From Ascaris suum (taxonomy: Eukaryota; Nematoda; Chromadorea; Rhabditida; Ascarididae): a stretch of DNA of 64,000 bases. Under the pieces are notes generated by a model, which was not told the origin of the DNA, made no database searches, and saw nothing but the letters and a program-made list of their open reading frames with translations. This document shows positions 32,601-39,613 of this stretch, piece by piece. The stretch is from contig CM024187.1 of the NCBI GenBank assembly GCA_013433145.1, positions 7,901,326 to 7,965,325 on the forward strand, in the 5' to 3' direction. Made by a program: the position numbers and the translations under genes. Position 1 is the stretch's first letter. Each line of letters opens with the position of its first letter.

Positions 32601-34086
32601 TTCCTAGTGTTCACATCAACAGCAGCGTAGTCGTTTTCATATGAAATTAAAGTTGCGAGAAACCCCTACATAATGCTGCTCCACCGAATCGTGACGAGAG
32701 CACTGGCGCAGAAAAGATAGTGCTGTACTAAAGTTTTTGCGACCCTTTTTCGTTTTTTTTTGTTGTAAAAAGTTGACTGTTTTTTCTGTTTTCGAGGAAG
32801 TCGGGTGAAAGCAAGGCCTATTAGCGTTGCTGCTTTTCGTGTTTATGACGTTTTCAACGCCCTGTTGATTATTTTATCTATTCATTGGAGCCAGTAGAAA
32901 ACTAACTAAATGGCGCTAAACGTTGCGACAAACTGTTCCGCTCTGCGGTCGTTTCACAAATTTTCTATTCCGCATCAACCATTCTCGTTCGTAGTAGGGT
33001 GCTCTTTTTAGTGCGTCGATTTTCTCTTAAACGATGCTAGCAGATCGTACGTCCACACATTCAGCTTTTTTCTGTGACCTTTTGGTTATGTTAATGCGTT
33101 ATATTATTCGCCGCATGCATCTCGGTTTCTAACTAATGTTATTAGCCAGATCAAAGAATTTGAAAGCAGCAAAGTAGGCAGCTTGCGGAATTCAAAAAAA
33201 GGCATCATTTTATTCTACACCATGATTGCTTCCACGCTGGGTAATCATTTTTTGAAGGAGGAAATATGCTCAAGAGAGGGATATACATATTCAGAAAGCT
33301 TGTAAAAATGGTGTATGTCGACAGAGCCCTAATGAGTCATCGTTCTCATTGTTTAAAGGGTGTCAACTAATTTTCAGAGAAAGAACATCGACTGCGTCAT
33401 CTACATGGCCGACAAATTTAAGTTGAAGCCGTTGTATGAACAATGCGAGAGCTTTGTCGCTGAAAAGGTTGGTCTCCGTTTATCCTTGCCTTCTAACGAC
33501 CGTTTGTGGTTGCATTTTAAAGCCAGTCGAAACTTGTCGAAGACCAAGATTGAAGACCACCCACTGAAATGTGGTCATGGATAAAACTCGTTGCTAGCAT
33601 CGAGCGACGTGCGAAATTCAGTGTTTTCTTCAGGGAGTGTTTCAATGCGTCAACTACATCTGAAACCAGATCTGCTTCCTGAGCAATTTTGCATTCTTTT
33701 CATGAACTCATCTCTGTGAAGAGTTTATATGACTGTGTGGCTGATAGTTGAATACGTCCGTTGACTGTTCGAGCAAGATTCAGGTCTCAAACGGAAACAT
33801 ATTGCTGTAACCACCAACTGCTTTGTTCGTTGTAAGCAGTCGAGCTAGGCGTTGGATGCTAGGCTGGAAGAGATCTCAGAAAGAAAGTATATTGCAGCTG
33901 CCATCGTCATCTGTGATGCACGCGATTCGCCTGGCTGAGCAGTATCGCATGTGTGAAATCAAACAAGCGCTCTTCGATTCAATTTCAATCGACGTTTTTC
34001 GCAGCTTAGCGGCCGATGAGGATTATCGGCAAATGGGTGCCGAATTAAAAGCTGAATTGCTGGAGAAGTGGGGTACCTTCCTCTAG
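462..34086 (+). CDS. Large multi-exon gene: five C2HC-type zinc fingers followed by a C-terminal BTB domain (5' end outside window)
   Basis: Probable nuclear DNA-binding regulator. Exons supported by splice sites and agreeing phases: 13754-13908, 14625-14967, 15563-16024, 16209-16265, 16611-16754, 17887-18023, 18483-18643, 20820-21137, 21677-21746, 22123-22237, 22995-23115, 23913-24066, 24758-24911, 26158-26253, 26771-26906, 27394-27468, 28119-28196, 29740-29914, 30460-30569, 31248-31359, 31908-32049, 33378-33467, 33898-34086 (stop). Upstream exons at 462-682, 7672-7731, 7752-7877, 8086-8277 and 8877-9049 are likely the same gene. No initiator Met was found, so it starts upstream of the window or in a missed exon. 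Joining fingers to BTB rests on the phase-2 junction 30569/31248 and on the lack of any Met before the BTB start. Single-base frame breaks occur near 7788, 8135, 15745, 17995 and 33380, and the junctions around 7731/7752, 9049/13754 and 28196/29740 are unresolved. Most family members with both domains carry BTB at the N terminus, so the order here is unusual. Confidence 0.75.
3777..6344 (-). CDS. Five-exon gene nested on the opposite strand; 285-residue protein of unknown function
   Basis: Exons in order: 6344-6136, 5205-5158, 5017-4966, 4493-4275, 4106-3777 (stop TGA). The summed length of 858 nt is divisible by three, all five exons are open, and all four junction phases agree (2, 2, 0, 0). 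ATG 6344 is the first Met after an in-frame TGA five codons upstream. The donors include GTGTGAGT and GTGAGTT. The protein starts MNTPLQWSMPRKQEYNF, has GMRPIIAALFRKCVRF near residue 43, a charged helical middle (FLKEIYTRDDRILLAF), a polar loop, and a C-terminal half with NIEREVLHGCISVTRHYF. No signal peptide or membrane segment seen. I do not recognise the family. It lies inside the intron 1223-7671 (or 683-7671) of the finger gene. Confidence 0.65.
5440..5551. repeat. AT-rich simple repeat (TTTATA-like units)
   Basis: Imperfect alternation of TTTATAT and ATTTTTAT units over about 110 bp in the first large intron. Confidence 0.8.
7672..7877 (+). CDS. Two acidic/Gln-Ser exons of the zinc-finger gene (7672-7731 and 7752-7877)
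   Basis: Exon 7672-7731 is 20 codons (starts QQPYYQTASSDS) between GTGTGCAG and a GTAATT donor. The next exon begins at 7752 after GTGTTGCAG and ends with AG|GTAAAA at 7877. Its first part reads DESVDTAKNFVP in one frame and its second part LGPECEDSFLESAVAEL in a frame one base off. One lost T in a T run near 7788 would make it continuous; alternatively TTGTTCCAG at 7787 is a separate acceptor. The phase across the 20-nt gap 7732-7751 also does not fit, so the real structure here is uncertain. Confidence 0.5.
8086..8277 (+). CDS. Ser-rich exon of the zinc-finger gene with an internal frame change
   Basis: After the acceptor TTCTTAG the phase-2 frame continues from the exon ending 7877 and reads SLASGLLDDDHSLPHTS, then meets TAA at 8138-8140. 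From that point the frame one base on reads LNEDGLDISSVSASEQAS and stays open to about 8300. Removing one base near 8135 would make one continuous acidic/Ser-rich segment. The donor is not clear; GTTTTTATC after 8277 is the first plausible one. Confidence 0.45.
8877..9049 (+). CDS. Exon with zinc finger 1 (complete finger)
   Basis: The acceptor TTTTGCAG at 8876 opens in phase 0. Residues about 8-30 form a complete finger, C-E-S-C, twelve residues ending SLKR, then H-R-S-T-C: C-x2-C-x12-H-x3-C. The last zinc ligand is Cys rather than His. A short Gln-rich tail follows (HLLQQQG) to a donor GTG|GTTAGA (phase 2). Without splicing the frame would end four codons later at TGA 9063-9065. The finger is unmistakable by spacing and by the SLKRHR motif shared with fingers 2-4. 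Confidence 0.8.
9050..13753 (+). other. Gene-poor stretch between fingers 1 and 2, taken as intron
   Basis: T-rich on the plus strand. No plus-strand exon with matching phases seen, although the phase mismatch of its flanks suggests a missed exon. Holds a run of 11 or more G at about 9839-9850. Minus-strand frames at 12033-12263 and 12295-12549 are open but Lys/Asn-rich, as expected from A-rich sequence. Confidence 0.4.
13754..13908 (+). CDS. Exon with zinc finger 2 (complete finger)
   Basis: The acceptor GTTGTTTCAG at 13753 opens in phase 0. An Ala/Gly-rich lead is followed by C-E-H-C, twelve residues ending NLKR, and H-R-A-T-C, again C-x2-C-x12-H-x3-C. Donor CACG|GTTTGT gives phase 2, which fits the next exon at 14625. 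The incoming phase does not match the donor at 9049, so an exon is missing or a base is in error between fingers 1 and 2. Confidence 0.8.
14625..14967 (+). CDS. Linker exon, Ala/Ser/Thr-rich
   Basis: Phase 2 in (TTTCTAG) and phase 0 out (CCATGG|GTTTGC). 114 codons without a stop, starting VASPKALDSMQPASANSAS and ending near KLGMMANKPW. It contains an acidic stretch (ENVEVDERERS) and a basic patch (TRRRAASGG). Disordered linker character as in transcription factors; no domain seen. Confidence 0.8.
15563..16024 (+). CDS. Gln-rich linker exon with one internal +1 frame change
   Basis: Phase 0 from ATTTGCAG. The first part has the Gln tract QQRQQQQLLEQQQR and runs to about VVQGGQQQRR near 15740. 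The second part, in the frame one base on, reads PAPQRNTAAGASFQRG and continues to SLYVVAPPDLSTSTPL, ending at donor CTTCA|GTACGT (phase 2). The first frame ends at TGA about 15839. Both halves fit their outer splice phases only if one base near 15741-15750 is removed. A polyglutamine activation-type region is the natural reading. Confidence 0.7.
16209..16754 (+). CDS. Two short acidic linker exons (16209-16265 and 16611-16754)
   Basis: 16209-16265 (acceptor TTTAACAG; FAAVEKDEVHQPELAECS) takes phase 2 from 16024 and leaves in phase 2. 16611-16754 (acceptor TTTTGAAG, donor AG|GTTGGT) reads CVTGSEATTLLDSCADSG and later DMGVSDEDRKPVLKESEAP, again phase 2 to phase 2. Both are charged and lack a recognisable domain. 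Their phases chain without a break to the exon at 17887. Confidence 0.7.
17887..18023 (+). CDS. Exon carrying the Cys pair of zinc finger 3, with an internal frame change
   Basis: After GTTTCAG the phase-2 frame reads SKRTSDPLPQQTSNVAAF to SYLDPLD at about 17990. The Cys pair I-E-C-P-E-C-Q-K is in another frame at 17998-18020 and leaves through AAAAAC|GTAACC in phase 2, exactly as the right half at 18483 requires. The two frames differ by minus one (or plus two) between 17989 (TGA in the finger frame) and 18003, where CGATCGA is an internal repeat. Without the shift the finger cannot be made. Confidence 0.7.
18483..18643 (+). CDS. Exon carrying the His half of zinc finger 3
   Basis: Acceptor CTGTTACAG, phase 2. 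YSCRKNVKRHRMAVHK completes C-P-E-C from 18004 to give C-x2-C-x12-H-x4-H, the only one of the five ending in His. A charged tail follows (SPEDVAKTEPVRVLLSNED, later VDEKDSKG) to donor AAGG|GTAAGA, phase 1. A 32-nt candidate exon at 19924-19955 (VRPTLEINSFL) would convert phase 1 to the phase 0 needed at 20820; it has a weak donor and is unproven. Confidence 0.8.
18644..20819 (+). other. Intron with a long TA/TTTATA microsatellite
   Basis: Between fingers 3 and 4 exons. Contains the repeat at 19336-19563 and the unproven 32-nt exon candidate 19924-19955. Nothing else seen. Confidence 0.4.
19336..19563. repeat. (TA)n followed by (TTTATA)n microsatellite
   Basis: About 75 bp of pure TA alternation grading into TTTATATTTATA units. 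In an intron of the finger-BTB gene. Confidence 0.95.
20820..21137 (+). CDS. Linker exon, Ser/Ala/Pro-rich with acidic end
   Basis: Phase 0 in (AAATTGCAG) and phase 0 out (TTC|GTGAGT). 106 codons: SAKVDSSAASSMCAVGSADG near the start, QQQPPPVM in the middle, and the charged helix-like EDDGAQLAKIEEDLRRSAEF at the end. No domain recognised. The strong donor and long open frame support it. Confidence 0.8.
21677..22237 (+). CDS. Two linker exons (21677-21746 basic; 22123-22237 acidic)
   Basis: 21677-21746 (acceptor CCATTAG, phase 0) is basic: KKQQQQKTDIKYGRFRKYLK. Its donor AAAAC|GTACAC gives phase 1. 22123-22237 accepts phase 1 after TACCAAAG and reads DDLNCLKTEPDSESETKKP then AEADTTFNEDYDDPN to AATTG|GTTCGC (phase 2). 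The choice of donor in the first exon is one of several and was made because the phases then chain. Confidence 0.6.
22995..24066 (+). CDS. Two Ser/Pro-rich linker exons (22995-23115 and 23913-24066)
   Basis: 22995-23115 takes phase 2 from 22237 and is mostly Ser, Pro, Thr and Gly (SSSHPPSITSTGGMVSPSSG) to donor AAC|GTAAGC. 23913-24066 (acceptor GTTTCCAG, phase 0) is Pro/Ala-rich (MAPPAPAASGFAAHLPP) with HSQQQTPLHIDTHIAG at its end, donor GCGG|GTAAGC, phase 1. Low-complexity linkers between fingers 3 and 4. Confidence 0.75.
24758..24911 (+). CDS. Exon carrying the Cys pair of zinc finger 4
   Basis: Takes phase 1 after GAGTTCAG. Starts SSTPVVSRAVNLPPPQYVQ, continues Gln/Ser-rich, and ends HVCADCNR at donor ACAG|GTTGGT (phase 2). 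The repeated QQQTPL motif is shared with the preceding exon. The Cys pair needs the right half at 26158. Confidence 0.8.
24912..26157 (+). other. Intron splitting zinc finger 4
   Basis: Donor AG|GTTGGT, acceptor GTCTTTAG. No exon seen. A Cys pair-like codon string C-D-R-C-T-S at 26111-26128 lies in frame just before the acceptor and was rejected as a finger half. Confidence 0.7.
26158..26253 (+). CDS. Exon carrying the His half of zinc finger 4, then an Ala run
   Basis: Acceptor GTCTTTAG, phase 2. TLSSDYSLKRHRSTC completes C-A-D-C-N-R to C-x2-C-x12-H-x3-C with exact spacing, which fixes the splice 24911/26158. It is followed by an Ala-rich helix (VEVKAAAAAAAKAANEA) and donor GAAGC|GTAAGT, phase 2. 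Confidence 0.85.
26771..28196 (+). CDS. Three linker exons between fingers 4 and 5 (26771-26906, 27394-27468, 28119-28196)
   Basis: 26771-26906 takes phase 2 (CTTTTAG): CIVEPSIDPGDLSCLITTDE, ending GFLQFAL at TTG|GTAGGA. 27394-27468 is phase 0 (GCCTCAG): FLQESSTNLSTTYLVSSDP to TTG|GTGAGT. 28119-28196 is phase 0 (ATTTGCAG): QPKSVAYAATDANARMARQL to AGG|GTCATT. The phases chain from 26253 to 28196 without a break. No domain recognised. Confidence 0.7.
28427..28626 (+). CDS. Cys-rich exon candidate, perhaps a degenerate finger
   Basis: Between an acceptor-like TAGGGTAG and about 28626 one frame gives RYECIHCGYF, a finger-like Cys pair. A neighbouring frame gives ARCLKSKLPPQPRLESL and then NRCCQCYCESCFYR. 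If joined by a one-base shift near 28450, ARCLKS would align with the SLKR position of the other fingers but with Lys where the zinc-binding His should be. The splice phases do not settle the structure. Weak support. Confidence 0.3.
29570..29608. repeat. (TA)n microsatellite
   Basis: About 39 bp of TA alternation with one G, in the intron before finger 5. Confidence 0.9.
29740..29914 (+). CDS. Exon carrying the first Cys of zinc finger 5
   Basis: Begins after AATTCAG (29739) or an earlier CCGCAG (29729); the frame is the same. It reads HDSSVTPPSAFLLNSQNSD, then a Ser/Pro region with a basic motif GSRKRVGYDS, and ends SKHLCQ at donor CAG|GTTGTT, phase 0. The intron cuts the finger between the first two Cys residues (C-Q|A-C). 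Confidence 0.75.
30460..30569 (+). CDS. Exon carrying the rest of zinc finger 5
   Basis: Acceptor GTTTTTAG, phase 0. ACGKFYSSEWNLERHKRESC completes the finger C-Q-A-C-x12-H-x4-C. A basic, nuclear-localisation-like tail follows (PLRSKRSKSGDEKSQT) to donor ACCAG|GTTGGT, phase 2, matching 31248. Confidence 0.85.
31248..31359 (+). CDS. Exon with the start of the BTB domain
   Basis: Acceptor ATTTCAG, phase 2 from 30569. Reads LTRLDSLDLTPLQPVDPKW, then DDCALVVGDSRIGVSRS, the usual opening of a BTB fold (Asp, hydrophobic beta strand, VGD, second strand, VxRS). Donor TCG|GTTGGT gives phase 0, matching 31908. If the intron is kept, the frame ends at TGA 31438-31440 after about 26 more codons, giving a protein without a BTB core. 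No Met lies between 31248 and the BTB start. Confidence 0.75.
31908..32049 (+). CDS. Exon with the BTB core
   Basis: Acceptor GTATTCAG, phase 0. VMSRSSTYFASLFQYYDSHS is the BTB dimer-interface helix region (usual form: L-x-x-x-S-x-Y-F-x-x-x-F). PVPVDPLAFQQAVEVFKG follows, matching the strand and helix where aromatic AF then the Y-x-G position occur. Ends TTGGACG|GTTCGT, phase 1, which clashes by one base with the next exon. Confidence 0.8.
32050..33377 (+). other. Intron inside the BTB domain
   Basis: 1.3 kb without a recognisable exon. The BTB domain has normal length when it is removed, so no exon seems to be missing. Confidence 0.6.
33378..33467 (+). CDS. Exon with the last BTB helices
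   Basis: Acceptor TTTTCAG. KNIDCVIYMADKFKLKPLY and EQCESFVAEK match the final helices of BTB domains (MADKF, then CE and FV). Donor AAG|GTTGGT, phase 0. The open frame needs phase 0 in, but the donor at 32049 gives phase 1. One extra A in the AAA run at 33380 would explain it. Confidence 0.85.
33898..34086 (+). CDS. Terminal exon: C-terminal helical tail after BTB, stop codon
   Basis: Acceptor ATATTGCAG, phase 0. LPSSSVMHAIRLAEQYRMC, IKQALFDSIS, and then ELKAELLEKWGTFL before TAG at 34084-34086. This amphipathic tail is what nematode BTB proteins carry after the BTB (a short BACK-like helix bundle). It confirms frame and 3' end. Confidence 0.85.
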   Translation: MPSSSVMHAIRLAEQYRMCEIKQALFDSISIDVFRSLAADEDYRQMGAELKAELLEKWGTFL

Positions 34087-34192
34087 TTCACAGTTGACCG
34101 TGAAATAGATGTTTTGGCGGTATCCCAATGGTTATGAAGCAATACTCTCGATCCGCGCAGTGGGCACGTCTATGCGGCGATTGTGGTAACGA

Positions 34193-34198
34193 AATAAA
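34193..34198 (+). terminator. Poly(A) signal AATAAA of the finger-BTB gene
   Basis: Canonical AATAAA 107 nt after the stop at 34086. First such hexamer downstream on this strand. Cleavage site not determinable. Confidence 0.6.
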
Positions 34199-35322
34199 GG
34201 TAGGGGGCACATTTGCAATAGGTAACCTGCGTTTGCGGTAAACGCTTTGCTTTCGATGGGCACTGCAAAAGCTATGTGAAGCAGCTGGGCACCATACGGA
34301 TGGCTTCGAATACGTAATGTGCAAAACAAAACGAGATAAAGAATTCAAAAACTGAAATGTTACTTAAGCAGTTTTTTAGTGGTGGGACGGACGTTCACTG
34401 AAAATCTTTTTCAGTTATTGAAAAAGTGAAAATGACATCAAAGTTGAAATGCTATTGCATCGGCCTTTCGTTGCAACTATTTTCCCGTATAGCGTTTTTT
34501 TCAAAGCAAGTTTTCAACTCCATGTCAGAAAAGAAGCGACCATTAGTGTCTGATATAGCATTGTGATGTCCTTAAATATAAGTGCTGAAGTTAGTGGAGT
34601 GCACAACAGCGGATTCATTTGTTCGCGATTGTATGTTCATAAACCGTTGCAAAAACTGCGAATCAGTTTTTGTCGGTTGCTAATTCAAGCATTAATGTTC
34701 GTTGATTTATTGTAATGCCTCGTAGTTGTGAAACGCATTTCATCATTTTTTTGATTGTGTGCTGCTAAATTTTATGAAGCTCGCGTGATAGCTTTCAGTC
34801 ACGTGTCGCAGCAGTTCGGTGTCAATTAAGCGTGTGATTTTGTTGGTTATTGAGGTCATTGCAGCACCAAACTCACTCCCATTCATTCGCTTTGTGAACG
34901 TAGAATACGGCTGTCTATAAATTGATAGAGCGAAGTCGCTATAAATCGTGACGGCTAAAAGTTAAGACAGCACAGCGAGATATTTGTTGAAATTTGCCCG
35001 GATGTTTGGGCTTAAAACATAAGTGTTAGAGAGCATTTTGATGGCGTTCAAGTAATCCTTTGCTAACGTTTTATAGTCGCAGCTGTATGTACCCTTTCCT
35101 TTGTTTTCTTATTGCATGTTGGAGATGTGGACAGCGCTTCACTTGCTTTATATTGCGCTGATGTCGAGCGAAGTAGCATAAGAGAAGGCAGCACTCTTGA
35201 TTCCATTTTAATTGTCTAGTCTGATGATCAGCTCAAAGAAATGAAACAGTATGTTGACCATGTTTGCTTTAAAAGATCTCCTTCAATCCGATGCAAAAAC
35301 CAACTAATAACCTCCTACATAG
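34199..35322. other. Intergenic sequence downstream of the finger-BTB gene
   Basis: No coding exon or RNA gene could be supported. Confidence 0.5.
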
Positions 35323-35394
35323 AATGCGGCTCAGCTTCCAGAGGTTGAGAGTGCGATCGAATTGTGTCCTAATGCGTCAAAGGTTGCTGCAAAA
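35323..35394 (+). CDS. Exon candidate of an unidentified plus-strand gene; possible next exon at 35560
   Basis: NAAQLPEVESAIELCPNASK in 24 open codons between CTACATAG and a GTAATC donor, phase 0 out. A candidate follows at 35560 after CTTCTCAG (PPLELLRALRIRIKFLSNCV, phase 0). The same frame meets a TGA at about 35644 and then stays open for another 41 codons. Not recognised; gene limits unknown. Confidence 0.3.
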
Positions 35395-36528
35395 GTAATC
35401 TAGGGTTTCTGAAAGAAAGCAAACGAAAAGGGAGTTTTCAGGTTTTCCACCCAAGCGCGCCACTTGTTTTCTCATTTGCTCAAACCTCTAGTCCGTTGAT
35501 GTTAAATGTGCGTTATGTTTGCCTTCTCTGATGCGTTTTTAAATCCAATCGCTTCTCAGCCACCACTGGAACTTTTACGAGCGTTGCGAATCCGAATTAA
35601 ATTTCTGTCCAATTGCGTTACTGGTGACGAGCAGAGCTGCATCTGACCCAGATCCCTCATCTTCGATTGCTGTGCTTTTCGGTTGGTCGACGTTCCTGAA
35701 AAACTGCTCCAGTGTAGGCATCTTCAGCCGTTGTTATGTACACTAACGGCGCTTCTGAAAAGTCTTGCATAGCCATTTAAAAATTTTGTTGATTTCTAGC
35801 TGTGCTGTGATCTCCCTGAAACGCGCTACCATCCGTTGATCTCTTCGAGCTTCTTTTCTCTTCTGACTTCTTTTCGTTTCTGCACTCGTCTTCATTTCAC
35901 ATACCCTTTACATTTCAGTACAAATCCAGAAAAGGCATAACTCGGATAGTGTTTTTTTCTCCCATGCCCTTTAATCTGCCTCTTGGAGTATTGAACTTGA
36001 GGCTGAATAGGAGGGGAATTATTCCTTGGCTGCAAGTAGCATAAGTGAGAGATGTTATGGCGCAATTCTTAAAAACATGTAGAAGATGCAAATTTTTTTT
36101 ATTTGAAGAGGGGAATGCCCAAAAGTTTCAAGCAGTTGAAGTTTTCGGTGAAGACCTGTAGTGTGCCAAGACAGACTGAATTGGGATCCAAGTCCATCCG
36201 GTAAACAATGGCCTGTGGCGATCATTAACTGCGTGGAAAGAGAAGAAAGCGTAGTTATTCTCATGTGGTTTATTTTGTCGGTTTTTTTCCACGTTTGATA
36301 TTATTACTAAATGCTTTGTTCATTTTTTTGAACCGAAGACCTCTTGACATCTGTTGATTCTCCGAAAATGTTTTTCCTTTCCTTTGTTTACTCTATCTAG
36401 GTTTTTAAAAAATTTGCAGCACTTTTCTACACCTCATTCGCATTGATGAAAATTTCTCGTAGATGTAACACTGCGTTTTACGATATATATATCGTGACTC
36501 CTCTGTTACAAAATGCTTGGCGTCTAAG

Positions 36529-37359
36529 AGTCTCACAAATCCTGTAGTCTCATTGACGTCATCTTACAAACTACAGCAGATCTCTTCAAGCGGAGGAAGT
36601 TTTGATTCGAATGTCATGGGAATTTCGTATTGCCACATATTTTTCTCACTGCGCACTCCGTCTCCTCTCTTTGTCTCTCTTTCCCTCACTATCTCCCTCT
36701 GGAACATTTCTTTCATTCCGTTTTCTTGCGCGTGTCGTAGCGGTTCGTATGGGGCATTAATGTTTTGAGGTGTACATTTTAAAGAGCTTTATATTTTGTC
36801 TGTGTTCAGTTTCGCGCGATTGTTGATTTTATGTAGACGCTTCGTCAACTTCTTTGCTAGAGGTTTATTGAATGCTAATTAAATGGTAGAACGTCCATTC
36901 ATTCGAGTGTTTTCCATGTGCATAATTGATTGCTTTTGAACACTCTGCGTTGATAAAATACGAAAATCGCTTTTCTGATGTGCTCGTTTGTCGTTGCCAG
37001 TTGGGTGCGGTAGGGCGCTTGCGTGCTTTCATCAGAAACATTTGTTTTGGATGCTACAACATCCTCTTCTCCCTTTCTCCCACTAACAGCATCGTTAATT
37101 CAGGCAGGCCAATGAAGACTTGTGGAAGATTTTTTCTTTCAAGATTAAGAAGTGTTACCCAATTGAGAATTTTTTTCTTTTTTTCTGCGGTTTCTGTTTC
37201 ACTTTTCTTGAGCTTCGTATCGTATGGGGAACAAAGAAAACCGTTTTGCGCTAAGTGCTTCTCACCAGTCTCGTCTTCGTTTGTGGATTTTATTCGAGGT
37301 GCCATAATTCTTGTGCAGTCAATGAAGCGCCACGAAAAGAAATCGTGTCGGTGTGGGAG
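36529..37359 (+). CDS. Second zinc-finger gene fragment: Ser-rich exon plus a sixth finger split by a 36-nt segment
   Basis: Exon 36529-36626 (SLTNPVVSLTSSYKLQQISS) leaves in phase 2 at TTTC|GTATTG. 37213-37282 accepts phase 2 after TTCTTGAG and reads SYGEQRKPFCAKCFSPVSSS. 37319-37350 or 37319-37359 then gives MKRHEKKSC. Removing 37283-37318 (GT...GTGCAG) yields C-A-K-C-x12-H-x4-C, the exact spacing of finger 5. Since 36 nt is twelve codons, the frame is also open when it is kept. Related to fingers 1-5 by its SS and MKRH motifs. The rest of the gene was not found. Confidence 0.5.
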
Positions 37360-38110
37360 GTCCACCGAGGAATGTCGATTTTCGTATTTTCGATCGCTTC
37401 CCTTTTATTGGTCATATTTCCGAGCGTTTCTTTGTTGCATATTTCATCCTCAATGTCTACACAGCTGCGCGTCACCTTTTGCTGTTGGCATTTGCGAGTT
37501 CGTGGCTATAAGTTCTCACGAAACTGGCTGTTCATCAGAAGTACTTTCCAACTTTTGTATTGAAGTTATTCGACGGCACTTTTCAGGTTTTTGTAATATT
37601 TTCTTGGAAGATCGCTTGCAATAAAAAAAGGCGTTGAATATTGCAGAAGTGAGGATGTGTAAGCACTGTCACCTTATGAACGGCTTTAATGATTCCATGT
37701 TGCATTTTTTTGAACGTCTTATTGAAATTACCGCGAGCCGCATTGAATACGTTGATTTTATTTCCCGCTGCAATTGTGTTTAATCGTCAATGTTACTTTC
37801 GATAAAAGTGTGTTTTCAGTGATTTGACTTGACACATGGAAACTTATTCATTGGGAATGTCCGTTTGAGACGATCAGTCATTCTGAGTGGTTAAGCAGTG
37901 AGTGGAAATGACAGACCACGGGTTCGGTCAGCCAAGATGCACAGGTTACACATTCTACGAAGGATCGAATGCGGATGTTCCTGTTCCGTGACAGCATTCC
38001 GCAGTCAGTTCTCACTTGTTGCTTCGCTTGGAGGCTAAACTTTTAGCTCTCTCGATTCATGCGCTTTTGTGCTGAATGCTTCACTTTCTACCAAATGAAA
38101 ATCTTTTCGT

Positions 38111-38549
38111 AATGTTGCAGTGGTTGTTGAAGAGAAACGGGCATCCTAAGAATGGGAATAAGGCATCCGGAACTTGGAATATCCCGGAAGTTCTGGAACA
38201 GCAGTTTTTTTCGATGTGCAGGACATTGCGGTCGGGTCTTTGCCGAAGAGTTCGGCCGCCTCCGTGGTCGGAACGACTTAAGAATAGAGTAGGGCGGGCT
38301 CGGAGGGTAGGGCATGTTCGAGGTTACTTGAATGTCGAAGCAGTATCGTTGAAGGTCACAGGCTTCCGAGGTTCGGAAACCCGTCCAGAAAATTCGACTA
38401 ATCCTGACTCAAGGCTACCATACGCCACCTTTATGCAGCAGGCAGGAAGGAGAAGCTAGAAGAGTCCAGGATCTAGTCCATGAAACTTTCACAGATTTGA
38501 GCGAGGCATCCTCTGGAACCTGGTTTTGTCAAACATGCTGCGTCTAATC
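38111..38549 (+). CDS. GC-richer coding-like segment of unknown identity
   Basis: After AATGTTGCAG one frame is open to a TAG near 38460 (GNKASGTWNIPEVLEQQFF, later LKVTGFRGSETRPENS). Other frames hold equally protein-like pieces: VFFDVQDIAVGSLPKSSAAS near 38205-38270, and RRVQDLVHETFTDLSEASSG to a TAA/TGA region near 38549. It could be a gene remnant with several frame breaks or an exon plus chance reading frames. No family recognised; no link to the finger at 37.3 kb could be shown by phase. Confidence 0.3.
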
Positions 38550-39613
38550 CACTCGTAGATGGTTATTGGCTGTCTTCTCCACTTCGAGCATGTGCCAACA
38601 GTTTTGTACGAGTGCTTCAGTAACACATGCACACCGCATATGTTTAAACATGTATGTCCCATGTAAGTATGCTGATGTGATGTTCAGTTCAGTCCTGCGA
38701 TGTATAAAGCATTTCCCAACCTCATGACTGTTTATTTGTACAGCCTCTCGGCCTGGGTGGCTGGAGCAAGAGACTTTTGTCATGCTAACCTCTTTGAGCC
38801 GCTCACCCGCTTGTTTTTTATCTATGAGTCCTTTTTATTAAAAGTTGAGAGGGATCTCGCGATTTTCTATTGTTATCACTGTGATAATTTTATATATTTT
38901 GAACACTTCCATAACTGACATTGCGGTTGCGTCACCATGATCAGCTACGTTGGAAGGCATTGCGTGAAGATACTTAGGCAGCCGTAACCGACACCAGACT
39001 TAAGACATCGCATATTTCGATGCGGACGAGTGCCAGCATATAGACCTCATTGATGAAATAAGAGAAAGTTTGATCCTGTCAGCGTAATTTTAAATTTATA
39101 GTGAAATTTGCACTTGTCCCATACTTCAGCGTCAATCACTTTCAGCATTCGAAGTTCTATGAAATGATGCGTCTGTTTGGTCACATATTATACTCAAGCA
39201 GACAACACTTGCACCACCCCTCTCCGCGCTTTCCGTTTAGGCCTTATGCCACTTCGCATGCTTGCCCACCCGATTATTGCAAAATTTCCCAAGCAGTAAT
39301 ACAAAATTCTCTCTGCTGTTTGTCAGAATTCAGCATTGTTTAACATCCGAATCTCATTTATGCCGCTTAAGCAAATATGTCAGTCCACTATTCTCGCCAA
39401 GTTAGTGCAGAAGACCCACATTGATCGATCTCCTTAGTCTATATTACAGCCTTCGCTAATTTTAGAGGATTCTGAAGGGTGAACGTCTAACAAGAAAAGG
39501 AGATTTATTAGCTAGTGTTTGTCAATTTATGCCGCTTCTTTGCCACAAGCATTCATTTTTCCTTTGTTTAAGTCGACTAAGGTAGAATGGTTTTATGCAG
39601 TTTAACTTCGATG

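Noticed and set aside
36926..37624. 232-codon continuous plus-strand frame read as one protein
   Set aside because: Most of it is Phe/Cys/Ser-rich intron-like translation; only the finger part at 37213-37359 looks coding.
37890..37935. tRNA-like boxes (TGGTTAAGCAG ... GGTTCGGTC)
   Set aside because: T-loop lacks the invariant A, T stem does not pair and no acceptor stem is found.
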